Part shown: positions 1 through 8,062 of the stretch, piece after piece
How the letters are laid out: the number at the start of each line of letters is the position of its first letter
Position numbering within the stretch: position 1 is the stretch's first letter
Assembly: GCA_028279245.1 (NCBI GenBank)
Contig: JANQOE010000001.1
Coordinates: 1-43,640 of the forward strand
Length of the DNA stretch: 43,640 nucleotides
Direction of reading: 5' to 3'
Source of the DNA: Alphaproteobacteria bacterium
GTDB taxonomy: Bacteria; Pseudomonadota; Alphaproteobacteria; UBA6615
Notes under the pieces: generated by a model
Told to the model about the DNA's origin: nothing
Database searches by the model: none
Seen by the model: the letters and a program-made list of their open reading frames with translations, nothing else
Position numbers and translations under genes: made by a program

Positions 1-784
1 CAAGCGTCTCGGCGAGGTCCGGCGCATCGTCCGTCACCACAATAGCCGACCAGCCGCCCTCCTCGACATCCAACCAGGGCTGCATCGGGTAGAGCGACGC
101 CTGGATCACGCGCTCATCCGCCTCCATCGCCCGGGCCCGATCGAACCAGGCCTTCATCGGCCCCCGCGAGGTCAGGAACTGCTCCTGATGCGACACCAAC
201 GGGATCTTGCGCCAGGTCATGAACGGCTTGGCCTCGCGCGCGACGATCCGAAACAGCACTTCAGCGCCGATCCGCCCGGTGTCGTGGGGCTCGTGCGGCT
301 GGGTGCGGTGCCCGACGATCGCGTCGCTGTTCGCGACCATCTGATTGGTGATGTTGGCATGGTGATCGAGCGCCATGACAATCGGGACGTCCGGCCCGAC
401 GATGGATCGGCAGAGCGCAGCCTGCGCCCCTTCGACGTCATCGAGATGCACCGCTGCGCAGGCACCGTGCAACTGCAACATCACCCCATCGACCTGCCCC
501 GCCGCCTTCAGCCCGGCACTGATCTTCTCGGCAAAGAAGTCGAAAGCCTCACGCGTGATCCGCCCGCCAGCCACAGCAAAGCCACGCAGGATCGGCACGG
601 TCTCGATATCCCGCCCCGACGCGCCGACCGCATCGAGATAGCCGCCAACCGCACTCCCCTCCCCCATGTCTTCCAGAACCGTCGCGCCCTCAACCAGCCC
701 GAACGCCCGGTAGTCGTCGAGCGTCGTCGGCACCGGATTGAAGTCGTTCGTCTCCTGCGCAACGTGGATCAGCGCGATCCGCAT
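1..784 (-). CDS. MlrC/M81 family metalloprotein, N-terminal part (runs off left edge)
   Basis: About 261 N-terminal residues are visible; the C-terminus and stop lie beyond the window. The ATG is the complement of 782-784 and the protein opens MRIALIHVAQETNDFNPVPT. Family hallmarks are present: LQLHGAC, then ALDHHANIT, then RTQPHDTG, whose acidic and His residues are the expected metal ligands of the MlrC (microcystinase C, peptidase family M81) fold. MlrC acts on microcystin breakdown peptides, but most family members sit in catabolic or uptake clusters and have unknown substrates. The gene is divergent from the sugar ABC operon starting at 1045 and shares its 260-bp upstream region, so it may act on the same imported compound or be co-regulated. 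Family call is firm; substrate unknown. Confidence 0.85.
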   Translation of the reverse strand, partial: MRIALIHVAQETNDFNPVPTTLDDYRAFGLVEGATVLEDMGEGSAVGGYLDAVGASGRDIETVPILRGFAVAGGRITREAFDFFAEKISAGLKAAGQVDGVMLQLHGACAAVHLDDVEGAQAALCRSIVGPDVPIVMALDHHANITNQMVANSDAIVGHRTQPHEPHDTGRIGAEVLFRIVAREAKPFMTWRKIPLVSHQEQFLTSRGPMKAWFDRARAMEADERVIQASLYPMQPWLDVEEGGWSAIVVTDDAPDLAETL

Positions 785-965
785 CAATGCCCCCAAAAGA
801 CCTCAAGTTCGCTTACAGACTAGCGGGGCTAGGGCTCAAGGTTAACCGACCCGACAAGCACGAACCCAGGCAATCGCTCGCCCAACACTGGCCTGAGAGC
901 CATCCGAAACGCCGATTTCCGGCCCATCAGCGCCGGCCCTTTCCATGGACCGCTTTACGGGATCC

Positions 966-984
966 GTTATATCATATATATAAC
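966..984. promoter_or_regulatory. 19-bp palindrome, candidate GntR operator in divergent promoter
   Basis: Perfect 7-bp arms GTTATAT (966-972) and ATATAAC (978-984) flank CATAT. They lie in an AT-rich stretch of the otherwise GC-rich 785-1044 gap between the mlrC-like gene and the sugar-binding-protein gene. Two further palindromes follow: AATAGA-CA-TCTATT at 1002-1015 and CTATTAATAG at 1011-1020, about 25-40 bp before the start at 1045. The operon encodes its own FadR-type GntR repressor (5259-6062), the natural candidate to bind here. The palindromes are seen; binding is inferred. Nothing else is visible in the gap apart from a GGAGG ribosome-binding site at 1035-1039. Confidence 0.5.
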
Positions 985-1044
985 TATCTTATAAGCGGAT
1001 GAATAGACATCTATTAATAGGCTCTAATCTCTCGTGGAGGTAAC

Positions 1045-1992
1045 ATGAAGAGACTGGTCTGCGCGGCCGTCCTCGCCGGAGGACTGGCCATTCCTGGGGC
1101 TGTATCGGCGCAAGAGCAGCAAATCGACCTGACAATGATCATCTACGCATCGGCGGGCGTGCCCTTCTTCCAACCGCTCGAGAACGGGGCGAAGGCAGCG
1201 GCAGATGCGTTGAACGTGAATCTCAACATTCAGTACGCTGAGAACGACACCGTTCGCCAAAACAACATCATGGAGACCGCCCTGGCCGACGGCGTCGACG
1301 GGCTCGCGGTCGAGGTTTGGGACGACAACGCGTTTGACGACGCGGTCTGCAATGCCATCGCCGGTGGGACACCCGTTATCGGCTTCAATATCGATGACAG
1401 TGAGGGTGCCGCTGGCAATTGCCGATTGGCATTTGTCGGGCAGAACTTCGTCGAGACCGGATACGCCATCGGCAAGCGGATGATCGAGGAACACGGCATT
1501 GGTGAAGGCGATGTCGTCTTCACCCCGGTCGAGTTTCCGGAGGCAGCCTACGCCGTCTTGCGCCACCGCGGCGTCCAACAGGCACTCGACGAAGTCGGCG
1601 CCCGCGCCGATCTGGTCGGGGTGACCGACCGTCTGCCGGATGTGTTGTCCGCGATGGTCCAATACCTGATCGGTAATTCAGAGATCGCCGCGATCATCGG
1701 CCTCGGCCAACAGCCGATGATGATGGCCCAGCAGGCATTGGACGAGGTCGGGCTCGACGTGCCTATCGGCGGTTTCGACGTCGCGCCGGAGATCCTCGAA
1801 GGCATCGAAAACGGCCGCATTACGGCAACGGTCGATCAGCAACCCTATACCCAGGGTTACTATGCCGTCGCCCAACTGGCCCATCTGGTCCGATACGGAC
1901 TGTACCCGTCTGACATGAACACGGGCGGGCGCGGTCTTATCGACGCCGATAACTACAAGACGGCCGTCGACTTCGCCGGGGTCACCCGATAG
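1045..1992 (+). CDS. sugar ABC transporter periplasmic substrate-binding protein
   Basis: A 315-residue type I periplasmic binding protein of the ribose/rhizopine class (Peripla_BP_4). A Sec signal peptide (MKRLVCAAVLAGGLAIPGAV) is cleaved around SAQ/E, residues 21-23. The mature part starts with the typical first strand and helix (IDLTMIIYASAGVPFFQPLE) and carries the ADGVDGLAVEVWDD and GGTPVIGFNIDD strands that line the sugar pocket in this fold. GGAGG at 1035-1039 sets the ATG. It is the first gene of a binding protein-permease-ATPase operon and would capture a sugar or sugar acid in the periplasm; the exact ligand cannot be read from sequence. Confidence 0.92.
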   Translation: MKRLVCAAVLAGGLAIPGAVSAQEQQIDLTMIIYASAGVPFFQPLENGAKAAADALNVNLNIQYAENDTVRQNNIMETALADGVDGLAVEVWDDNAFDDAVCNAIAGGTPVIGFNIDDSEGAAGNCRLAFVGQNFVETGYAIGKRMIEEHGIGEGDVVFTPVEFPEAAYAVLRHRGVQQALDEVGARADLVGVTDRLPDVLSAMVQYLIGNSEIAAIIGLGQQPMMMAQQALDEVGLDVPIGGFDVAPEILEGIENGRITATVDQQPYTQGYYAVAQLAHLVRYGLYPSDMNTGGRGLIDADNYKTAVDFAGVTR

Positions 1993-2005
1993 CTGAAACA
2001 ATCGT

Positions 2006-2044
2006 GCCAGGTGGCTTCGGACTCCCGGTTCGAAGCCACCTGGC
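2006..2044 (+). repeat. Strong intercistronic hairpin between binding protein and permease
   Basis: A perfect 14-bp stem, GCCAGGTGGCTTCG (2006-2019) with CGAAGCCACCTGGC (2031-2044), closes an 11-nt loop. It starts 14 nt after the binding-protein stop and ends 21 nt before the permease ATG. No T-run follows, so it is not a classical intrinsic terminator. In other ABC operons such hairpins protect the 3' end of the binding-protein message and reduce downstream expression, giving excess binding protein over membrane subunits. That role is inferred here. Confidence 0.75.
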
Positions 2045-2065
2045 CCGCAGCTCAGGGTCTCAAAG

Positions 2066-3097
2066 ATGAGTGACTATCCGAGCAACCCGGCTGCCGCCGG
2101 GAAGCTGAGAATCAACAGGCGCGCTGGCATCGCGGGTTTGCTAGACCAGATCCGCGCGACACCCGCCGGCAACATTCTGCTCGCCTTCATCGCCATACAG
2201 GTGCTGCTGGTCGCAGCGGGCCTGATGTTCCCCGACGACTTCCGCTACCTCTCCGCATCGAACATCTCGATCATGCTGAAGGCGATCCCGACACTGGGGA
2301 TCATCGCCCTCGGCGTCGGCATGCTGATGATCGCCGGAGAGTTCGACCTTTCGGTTGGCACGATCTACGCGTTCACCGCCGTCATCGGCTCCGTGATCAT
2401 TGCCAGCGGTCTCAACGCGTGGATTGCACTGCCGCTGATTGTCGGCGGCGGCGCACTGATCAGCGTCACCAACGGGCTGATCGCCCTGCGGTTCGCCCTG
2501 CCGTCGTTCATCGTCTCCCTCGGCGCGATGCTCTTCTGGAAGGGGATGATCTTCTTCATCCACGGCGCCCAGGCAATCCGGTTTGAGGCCAGCGACACGT
2601 TTCGAAATGTTTTCGCCGGCAGTATCGGACCGATCGAAATGCCGTTTGTTTGGTTCTTCCTTGTGGCCTTCGTGTTCCATGCATTATTGCGCCACCACCA
2701 GTTCGGCAACCACGTCCTCGCCGCAGGCGGCAACCGGGACGCGGCAACGGCGAACGGTGTCAACGCGGCCCGCATCAAGCTAATCTGCTTCGCTCTGGCC
2801 GGCGGAACCGCCGCCTTATCCGGACTCATCAGTGCCGCGCGGGTCGGCAGCGCCACGCCGGCACAGGGCGGCGGCTTGGAACTGCAGGCCATTGCGGCCG
2901 GTGTCATCGGCGGCTTGGCGCTCACCGGCGGCCGCGGCAGCGTCATTGGTGTCTTCCTTGGTGCGGCGCTGATCTACACGATCCAGGACGTTTTGTTACT
3001 GTTGCGTGCACCGGGCTTCTTCCTCGACATCTTTGTCGGCGCGCTGATCGTGTTGGCGGCAATCGGCAACCAGCTTGTTGGAGGGCCGCGCCGGTGA
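2066..3097 (+). CDS. sugar ABC transporter permease, RbsC type
   Basis: A 343-residue integral membrane subunit of the branched-chain amino acid/ribose permease family (BPD_transp_2). About nine or ten hydrophobic segments follow a cytoplasmic N-terminus. The conserved late motif GGLALTGGRGSVIGVFLGA, next to the ATPase contact loop, is present around residues 280-298. AGGG lies 9-10 nt before the ATG. The TGA at 3095-3097 overlaps the GTG of the ATPase gene (3094-3096), so translation is probably coupled. Together with the 1045 binding protein it forms the importer. Confidence 0.92.
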   Translation: MSDYPSNPAAAGKLRINRRAGIAGLLDQIRATPAGNILLAFIAIQVLLVAAGLMFPDDFRYLSASNISIMLKAIPTLGIIALGVGMLMIAGEFDLSVGTIYAFTAVIGSVIIASGLNAWIALPLIVGGGALISVTNGLIALRFALPSFIVSLGAMLFWKGMIFFIHGAQAIRFEASDTFRNVFAGSIGPIEMPFVWFFLVAFVFHALLRHHQFGNHVLAAGGNRDAATANGVNAARIKLICFALAGGTAALSGLISAARVGSATPAQGGGLELQAIAAGVIGGLALTGGRGSVIGVFLGAALIYTIQDVLLLLRAPGFFLDIFVGALIVLAAIGNQLVGGPRR

Positions 3098-3831
3098 CGA
3101 CAAACCACGCCATCGAAATCCGCGGTGTCACCAAGCGCTATGGAAATCTCGACGCGCTGCGCGGCGTCGACATGCACCTGGGCAGGAACGAGATTGTTGG
3201 GCTACTCGGCGACAACGGCGCCGGCAAGTCCACGCTGGTCAAACTCCTCTCCGGGATCAACCCGCCCACAAGCGGGGAGATCCGTGTCAACGGTCAGGCC
3301 GCCAGCCTGAACACCCGTCACGATGCAGAGGCGCTCGGGATCGAGACGATCTACCAGGACATGGCGGTCGTCGAGGACATGGAGATCTGGCGCAACATGT
3401 TCCTCGGCCGCGAACTGCGCGACCGCTTCGGCTTCCTCCGCGAGCGCGAGATGCGGGACATCACCATGCGCGAACTGTCGTCCGGCGTCGACATCTCCGG
3501 CATCGACAGTCCGGATCAGATGCTGTCGGCCCTGTCCGGCGGACAGAAACAGGCCGTGGCCATCGCCCGCGCCGTACACTTCCGCCGTTCGATCCTACTG
3601 CTCGACGAGCCGACCAGCGCCCTGTCGGTGCGAGAAACCAACAAGCTGCTGGACTATATCGGCAGCTTGCGGGAGCGTGGGACGTCTGCCATTTTCGTCA
3701 CCCACAACATCTATCACGCCTACAACATCTGCGATCGGTTCGTGGTGATGAGCCACGGACGGAAGGTGCATGACGTGCTGAAGGCAGACACCAGCGTGCA
3801 GTCGCTGACAGAGAAGGTAATCAACTCCTGA
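3094..3831 (+). CDS. sugar ABC transporter ATP-binding protein (single NBD)
   Basis: A 245-residue ATPase beginning VTTNHAIEIRGVTKRYGN. The GTG at 3094 overlaps the permease stop; the reading frame stays open further upstream, but that part lies inside the permease gene. Walker A is GDNGAGKST, the Q-loop is YQDM, the signature is LSGGQKQA, Walker B is ILLLDEPTSAL and the H-loop is VTHN. It has one nucleotide-binding domain, like FrcA-type proteins, rather than the double NBD of RbsA, so it should act as a homodimer. Its TGA (3829-3831) overlaps the next ATG. Confidence 0.92.
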   Translation: MTTNHAIEIRGVTKRYGNLDALRGVDMHLGRNEIVGLLGDNGAGKSTLVKLLSGINPPTSGEIRVNGQAASLNTRHDAEALGIETIYQDMAVVEDMEIWRNMFLGRELRDRFGFLREREMRDITMRELSSGVDISGIDSPDQMLSALSGGQKQAVAIARAVHFRRSILLLDEPTSALSVRETNKLLDYIGSLRERGTSAIFVTHNIYHAYNICDRFVVMSHGRKVHDVLKADTSVQSLTEKVINS

Positions 3832-4604
3832 TGAGCGAGCAGGATACTGCGGCCAACTACCCGACGCTCAACGGACGTGGCGTTCTTGTATCAGGCGGGG
3901 CGACCGGTATCGGCGCCGCGATCGTCGCCGAGTTCGTTCGTCAAAATGCTCGCGTCGCCTTCATCGATGTAGATACCGCCGGGGCAACCCAGCTTGTCGA
4001 GTCTTTGGCAGACGCCAAACATCCACCGGCCTTCTTCGCGTACGATGTGACGAAGGTTGAGGCATTGCCAACCGTGGTTACAGAGTTGGCGAACGCGGTC
4101 GACGGCATTCAGGTACTCGTCAACAACGCCGCAAATGATGATCGACATGCGGTACCTGACGTTACGCCGGAATACTGGCGCAGCCGCATGGCGGTTAATC
4201 TCGATCATCAATTTTTTATGTCACAGGCTGTTGCGCCGTTTATGAAATCCGCTGGCGGCGGGTCAATAGTCAACATGGGGTCCTGCAGCTGGCGGTTGGG
4301 TCTAGATAATTTATCTGCGTATGTCACTGCGAAGGCCGGCATCGAGGGGCTGACAAACGGCCTAGCCCGCGAACTTGGCGAAGCGGGCATCCGCGTGAAC
4401 TGCGTCGTCCCGGGATTCATCAAGACACAGCGCCAGATTGACAAATGGCTCACCCCCGAACTCGAGCAGACAGTGTTGGCGGGTCAATGTCTCAAACAAC
4501 TGATCGACCCGTTGTACGTAGCACGTCTCGTGGCTTTTCTGGCCGCCGACGATTCCGCAATGTGCTCGTCGGGAACCTACACTGTCGACGCGGGCTGGAT
4601 ATAG
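3831..4604 (+). CDS. SDR family NAD(P)-dependent oxidoreductase
   Basis: A 257-residue classical short-chain dehydrogenase. The cofactor motif SGGATGIGAA (TGxxxGxG type) is near residues 21-30, followed by VNNAAND (NNAG-type strand), the Ser of GSCSW and the catalytic YVTAK. The C-terminal CVVPGFIKT and TYTVDAGWI are typical. D52-like acid after the second strand (FIDVDTAG) suggests preference for NAD. It overlaps the ATPase stop by one base, so it is the first enzyme of the operon and probably oxidises the imported sugar or sugar acid. Local GC looks lower around 4100-4330 than in the flanking genes. Confidence 0.9.
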   Translation: MSEQDTAANYPTLNGRGVLVSGGATGIGAAIVAEFVRQNARVAFIDVDTAGATQLVESLADAKHPPAFFAYDVTKVEALPTVVTELANAVDGIQVLVNNAANDDRHAVPDVTPEYWRSRMAVNLDHQFFMSQAVAPFMKSAGGGSIVNMGSCSWRLGLDNLSAYVTAKAGIEGLTNGLARELGEAGIRVNCVVPGFIKTQRQIDKWLTPELEQTVLAGQCLKQLIDPLYVARLVAFLAADDSAMCSSGTYTVDAGWI

Positions 4605-4618
4605 CGAGGGCCAAACAG

Positions 4619-5272
4619 GTGGCTGACACGGACTTAGCAGCGCGGCTTGAGAAGTGTTACTCCGGCGCAGTGTTCGATGTCCTGCGTGAACGCGGCATCA
4701 CAGATACGGTGGTTGCCAAGGAGATCAGGCCGCTCGACGACTCGTTGATCATGGCTGGTCCGGTGTTCACGGTCTCCGGCAGTATCAAGCCGGAACTCGA
4801 CGATGATGCGACACTGACCGCATGGACCGAATTCCTCTCACTGGCACCCGCCGGTGCGGTCGTAACCTGCGCGGGCAACAGCGAAGACCTCGCGCTGATG
4901 GGTGAGCTGAGTGCGGAAACCCTGCAGTTTCGCAAGGTGCGCGGCTACCTGACCGACGCCGGTTGCCGTGACTGCGCATTCATTAAACGGATTGGGTTCC
5001 CGGTCTTCAGCCGGTTCTTTACACCGCGAGACATTGTCGGTGCGTGGACTCCCGATGCGTTCGGCGAGCCCATCCAACTGGGTGGCGTGACGATCAGCCC
5101 CGGCGATTTCGTCATCGGCGATATCGACGGTGTCGTTGTGATCCCCGGCAACATTGCCGAAGAGGTTGTGGCCGCCACCGAGACCGTCATGCAGACCGAA
5201 AACATGGTACGCAAGGCCATTCTCGATGGCGTCGATCCGAAGGAGGCGTACCAGCGTCATGGCCGGTTCTAG
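4619..5272 (+). CDS. RraA family / HMG aldolase-like protein
   Basis: 217 residues from GTG 4619 (VADTDLAARLEKCYSGAVFD), preceded by CGAGGG at 4605-4610; the same frame is open further upstream but overlaps the SDR gene. Family features are the N-terminal SGAVFDVLRERG helix, the AGNSEDLALMGELSAET segment, the GCRDC element corresponding to the catalytic G-x-R-D loop, and GDFVIGDIDGVVVIPG near the end. Members are either class II pyruvate-releasing aldolases for 4-hydroxy-4-methyl-2-oxoglutarate-type acids or RNase E inhibitors. Beside an SDR and a sugar importer, the catabolic aldolase or lyase role is more likely. Cys follows Asp in GCRDC; both proposed catalytic residues are kept. Confidence 0.85.
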   Translation: MADTDLAARLEKCYSGAVFDVLRERGITDTVVAKEIRPLDDSLIMAGPVFTVSGSIKPELDDDATLTAWTEFLSLAPAGAVVTCAGNSEDLALMGELSAETLQFRKVRGYLTDAGCRDCAFIKRIGFPVFSRFFTPRDIVGAWTPDAFGEPIQLGGVTISPGDFVIGDIDGVVVIPGNIAEEVVAATETVMQTENMVRKAILDGVDPKEAYQRHGRF

Positions 5273-6062
5273 GCCCAGCAAACCGGGGGGCACCTCCAAC
5301 GTCGTGCCCCAATTGATCGATGCATTGGGCCGTCGGATCATCCGTGGCGATGTGCCGGTCGGCGAACCTCTACCGATTGAAGAGCGGATCGGCGAGGAGT
5401 TCGATGCCAGCCGCAGCGCGGTACGGGAAGCGGTAAAGACACTCGCCGGAAAGAACCTTGTCCGAACCTCGCGGCGTGTCGGCACGATTGTCGAAGAGAC
5501 GGACGATTGGAACCTGCTCGACCCGCAAATCATCGCTTGGATGCTGTCGGAACGGCCGACCCGCGACCGGCTCATCGATGCCCTGGCCGAGCTGCGCATG
5601 ATCATCGAGCCGGAGGCGGCGGCTCTGGCGGCGACCCGTGCGTCGATCCCACAGGTCCTGAAACTATTCGCCACCTACGAAAACATGGTGACGTTCGCCG
5701 AGGACACGGTCCGCGCAGCGGAACATGATGTCGAGTTTCACCGCGCGGTACTGGCGGCGAGCGGCAACATGCTGCTGAATTCATTCGCCCGCGGCTTCGG
5801 CCTGCTGCTCTCAGCGAACTTCGAGCTCTCCATCCAGGTCAACAGCGCCTTCATCCGCAATCTCAAGGATCATCTCGCCATTGCCGAAGCCATCCGCGAT
5901 CGCAACCCCAACGAGGCACGCGCCGCCACTCTGCGGTTGCTGACGAAGAACGCAAAGGACCTCGACGAAATCAGGGAACACCTTGCCGGCCGGACGACAC
6001 CGATTGCGGACGCAACCGACAAGCCGCTACCCACTTCCGAAGGCGACGGCAAAGACACCTGA
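5259..6062 (+). CDS. FadR-type GntR transcriptional regulator
   Basis: 267 residues from ATG 5259, with a strong AAGGAGG at 5240-5246; it overlaps the end of the RraA-like gene by 14 bp. The N-terminal winged helix-turn-helix (about residues 15-75) contains GEPLPIEERIGEEFDASRS and VREAVKTLAGKNLVR. The all-helical FCD ligand domain follows, with metal-site His residues in DVEFHRAVLAASGN and LKDHLAIAEAI. FadR-type regulators with FCD domains usually sense organic or sugar acids and repress the adjacent catabolic operon. The likely operators are the AT-rich palindromes at 966-1020. A polar tail after about residue 245 is unusual but short. Confidence 0.9.
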   Translation: MAGSRPSKPGGTSNVVPQLIDALGRRIIRGDVPVGEPLPIEERIGEEFDASRSAVREAVKTLAGKNLVRTSRRVGTIVEETDDWNLLDPQIIAWMLSERPTRDRLIDALAELRMIIEPEAAALAATRASIPQVLKLFATYENMVTFAEDTVRAAEHDVEFHRAVLAASGNMLLNSFARGFGLLLSANFELSIQVNSAFIRNLKDHLAIAEAIRDRNPNEARAATLRLLTKNAKDLDEIREHLAGRTTPIADATDKPLPTSEGDGKDT

Positions 6063-6124
6063 GCCGCAACCCCTCATAGAGCAGCTCTCGGAACGCTCCC
6101 ACGACGGCCTAGTGCTGGCTCTTA

Positions 6125-6201
6125 TGGTCGGGGCGACTGGATTTGAACCAACGACCCCCTGCTCCCAAAGCAGGTGCTCTACCAGGCTGAGCTACGCCCC
6201 G
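6125..6201 (-). tRNA. tRNA-Pro (UGG)
   Basis: A 77-nt tRNA with CCA encoded (complement of 6125-6127). The acceptor stem CGGGGCG/CGCCCCG pairs 6195-6201 with 6129-6135 and the discriminator base is A. The D-arm contains GTAGCTCAGCC. The anticodon stem CCTGC/GCAGG encloses loop TTTGGGA with anticodon TGG at complement 6165-6167. The T-arm is GGTTCAAATCC. UGG reads CCA/CCG and other proline codons by wobble. It is downstream of, and on the same strand as, the Fe-S gene at 6264 but has its own promoter. Confidence 0.97.
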
Positions 6202-6210
6202 ACGGTCGGA

Positions 6211-6239
6211 TAACTAGGGGTTTCTTGCGGCCTTCGCAA
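6211..6239 (-). promoter_or_regulatory. Promoter of tRNA-Pro
   Basis: On the minus strand TTGCGA (complement of 6234-6239) is followed after exactly 17 nt by TAGTTA (complement of 6211-6216), 9 nt before the tRNA 5' end at 6201. Spacing fits a sigma-70-type promoter with transcription starting close to the mature tRNA end. This is a consensus match read by eye. Confidence 0.6.
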
Positions 6240-6263
6240 CCACCGTCGACGCCGGTACACCGC

Positions 6264-7244
6264 CTAGGAACCGGTCCGCTCCGCCCGCCGCGCCAGCTTG
6301 GCGGCAAGGTTCAAGCCGACCCCCGGCCGCGACCACGGGCAGGCGGCGATGCAGATCGCGCAGCCGTAGGTCTGGTTGAAAAACGGCAGGCACTTGTCGA
6401 AATCCACGTACCATTTCTCTTGGCCGCGGACGGTCTGCTTGTCGGCCGCGATCGCCTCGGGCGGACAAGCATTTTCGCAGACCCGGCAGCTTTGGCAGAA
6501 ATCGTCGATGCCGAAAGTCCGGGCCGGGGTCGGCTCGAAGGGCGCGTCGGTTAACACGGCCGACAGCCGGAAAGATGACCCGAACTCCGGGTTGATGACC
6601 GACCCGTGTTTGCCCAGTTCACCAAACCCGCAGGCGATCGCCGGTGGGATCATTGTCACGGCACCTGTCATCGGCCCGGTCACCGGTTCGGCCGGCCAGC
6701 CATCCAGCCGCAGCCACGCCGCAATCTTCTTCGCCACCAGGCTCGCCCGCCCATATTGCCGCACAACCTCAGTGCCCGCCGTCCATTCCGGTGCCGTCGC
6801 TATCGCCTCATAGTCATGCTGCACCCCGGCGATGACGATCCGCGACTGCCGTACCTCATGGCCCTCATAGACCCAATCCGGGGTCATCTCGGCTACCCCG
6901 ATCCGCTCGCACAGCCCCTGTTCGACAAACCGCTGCAGTTCCTCCGTCCAGGCCGCCGGCGTACGTTCAGCTGGGTCTCCGGTAACCTCAGGTATCTCCA
7001 TCGCCGTCAGCTTACGGCGCTCGATCCGCGCGGTCGCCATCGCCGGGTCTGGCGGCTCGACCGTGTAGAACCAGCGCTGCAATTCGCCGTGCGGAATGTC
7101 GTCGGGATCCGGCGCCCAATAGACCATCCGTGGCTGCCGGCGATCCATTTCGCCAAGCCCGTTAATGCTATTGCCAGACACCGCAGGCGCCACGGCCATC
7201 TGAGCCGGGTCGGGGTGAAACGGGCGATGGGGATTGCGCGCCAT
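6264..7244 (-). CDS. Double [4Fe-4S] QueG/reductive dehalogenase-like protein
   Basis: 326 residues from ATG at complement 7242-7244. The C-terminal third carries two ferredoxin-type clusters: CQSCRVCENACP, then a distal Cys in DFDKC with YGCAICIAACPW. This double-cluster arrangement, ending in CPWSRPG, is shared by epoxyqueuosine reductase (QueG) and cobalamin-dependent reductive dehalogenases. The N-terminal two thirds would hold the corrinoid-binding reductase fold but lack any segment I can match securely to canonical QueG, so it is probably a paralogue and not the tRNA queuosine enzyme. No Tat signal is seen, so it is likely cytoplasmic. It follows the 7346-8647 pair on the same strand after a 101-bp gap. 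Confidence 0.75.
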   Translation of the reverse strand: MARNPHRPFHPDPAQMAVAPAVSGNSINGLGEMDRRQPRMVYWAPDPDDIPHGELQRWFYTVEPPDPAMATARIERRKLTAMEIPEVTGDPAERTPAAWTEELQRFVEQGLCERIGVAEMTPDWVYEGHEVRQSRIVIAGVQHDYEAIATAPEWTAGTEVVRQYGRASLVAKKIAAWLRLDGWPAEPVTGPMTGAVTMIPPAIACGFGELGKHGSVINPEFGSSFRLSAVLTDAPFEPTPARTFGIDDFCQSCRVCENACPPEAIAADKQTVRGQEKWYVDFDKCLPFFNQTYGCAICIAACPWSRPGVGLNLAAKLARRAERTGS

Positions 7245-7345
7245 GAGCCGAGACTACCGCGCCGACCGGCCGGAGCAAACAACGCGACTAGCCGAGCCGG
7301 CGCAGTTCGTTTTGGACGCCGACAGTCATCCCAATCAGGCGTGGT

Positions 7346-8062
7346 CTAGTAAAGGTACCGCACCGCGATCGGATACCCCCGATCCTGCGCCTTCTTGTAG
7401 TAGCTCGCGTGCAGCACGGTCCGGTTGTCGAGAACCGCGATCTCCCCTTGTCCTTCGGGCGCCGACCACGGCAACTCGAACAACAAGTCGCCGATCAACC
7501 CGTCCGGTACCCTCGGCTGAAAGAGGTCGTACCGCTGCCGGAACGCGTGCGGTTCCGCACCCTCGCTCAAGGCTTGCAGGTAAGCCGCCGCGTTCGACAA
7601 CACCAGGGTCGTCGATGTCCGCGGCATCCGGGTCTTCGGATCGAACGGGTCGCGCCAGAACAGCGAATAGTGGTCGCTTTGCGTCGACCCACGATCCAGA
7701 TGGAAGTTGAGGCTCTTGAAGACATTGTGCTGGCACTGGCCCCGTGCCGCGTCGTCCATATAAGCGTTGCGAAAAAGGACCGGTCCATAGCGCGTCACCA
7801 GTGACGCCAGCCCTTCGTCCAACCGCCGCGCACTGTCATGCAAAGCCAATTCGGTCGGTTCTTCCAGTTCGAACACCAGCCCGAAGTGCCGAAACCGCCC
7901 GTTCATGTCTAAACCGGCGACCCTTTGTCCGTAGTGGCGCTCGACCCCTGCGTCGTAATCACGAATGCCCAGGCTGGCCCGGTACCGGCGTCCGCCGATG
8001 ACCCCAGAGACATCGCCCCGCTCCAGACCATCCAGGGCCGCCGGATCGAGACCAAGGCACAT
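7346..8062 (-). CDS. Fe(II)/2-oxoglutarate dioxygenase-like protein (TauD-like)
   Basis: 238 residues from ATG at complement 8060-8062. The pattern fits a jelly-roll Fe/2OG dioxygenase: RYGPVLFRNAYM (about 91-102), an HxD metal motif in NFHLDRG (H121, D123), a distal His in LDNRTVLHASYY (H218) and a C-terminal Arg (R235 in YPIAVRYLY) that could hold 2-oxoglutarate. It is shorter than TauD (about 280), and the N-terminal region is not recognisable. The start directly abuts the stop of the Cys-rich gene at 8063, so the two are surely one transcript. Substrate unknown; the family call rests on motifs alone. Confidence 0.65.
   Translation of the reverse strand: MCLGLDPAALDGLERGDVSGVIGGRRYRASLGIRDYDAGVERHYGQRVAGLDMNGRFRHFGLVFELEEPTELALHDSARRLDEGLASLVTRYGPVLFRNAYMDDAARGQCQHNVFKSLNFHLDRGSTQSDHYSLFWRDPFDPKTRMPRTSTTLVLSNAAAYLQALSEGAEPHAFRQRYDLFQPRVPDGLIGDLLFELPWSAPEGQGEIAVLDNRTVLHASYYKKAQDRGYPIAVRYLY

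Noticed and set aside
2650..3093. Extended N-terminus of the sugar ATPase frame
   Set aside because: The open frame lies wholly within the permease gene and is Arg-rich; the GTG at 3094 overlapping the permease stop gives the normal ATPase N-terminus.
6125..6201. tRNA-Pro as integration site of a genomic island
   Set aside because: No duplicate of the tRNA 3' end, no integrase and no mobility gene was seen in the sequence to the left or right.
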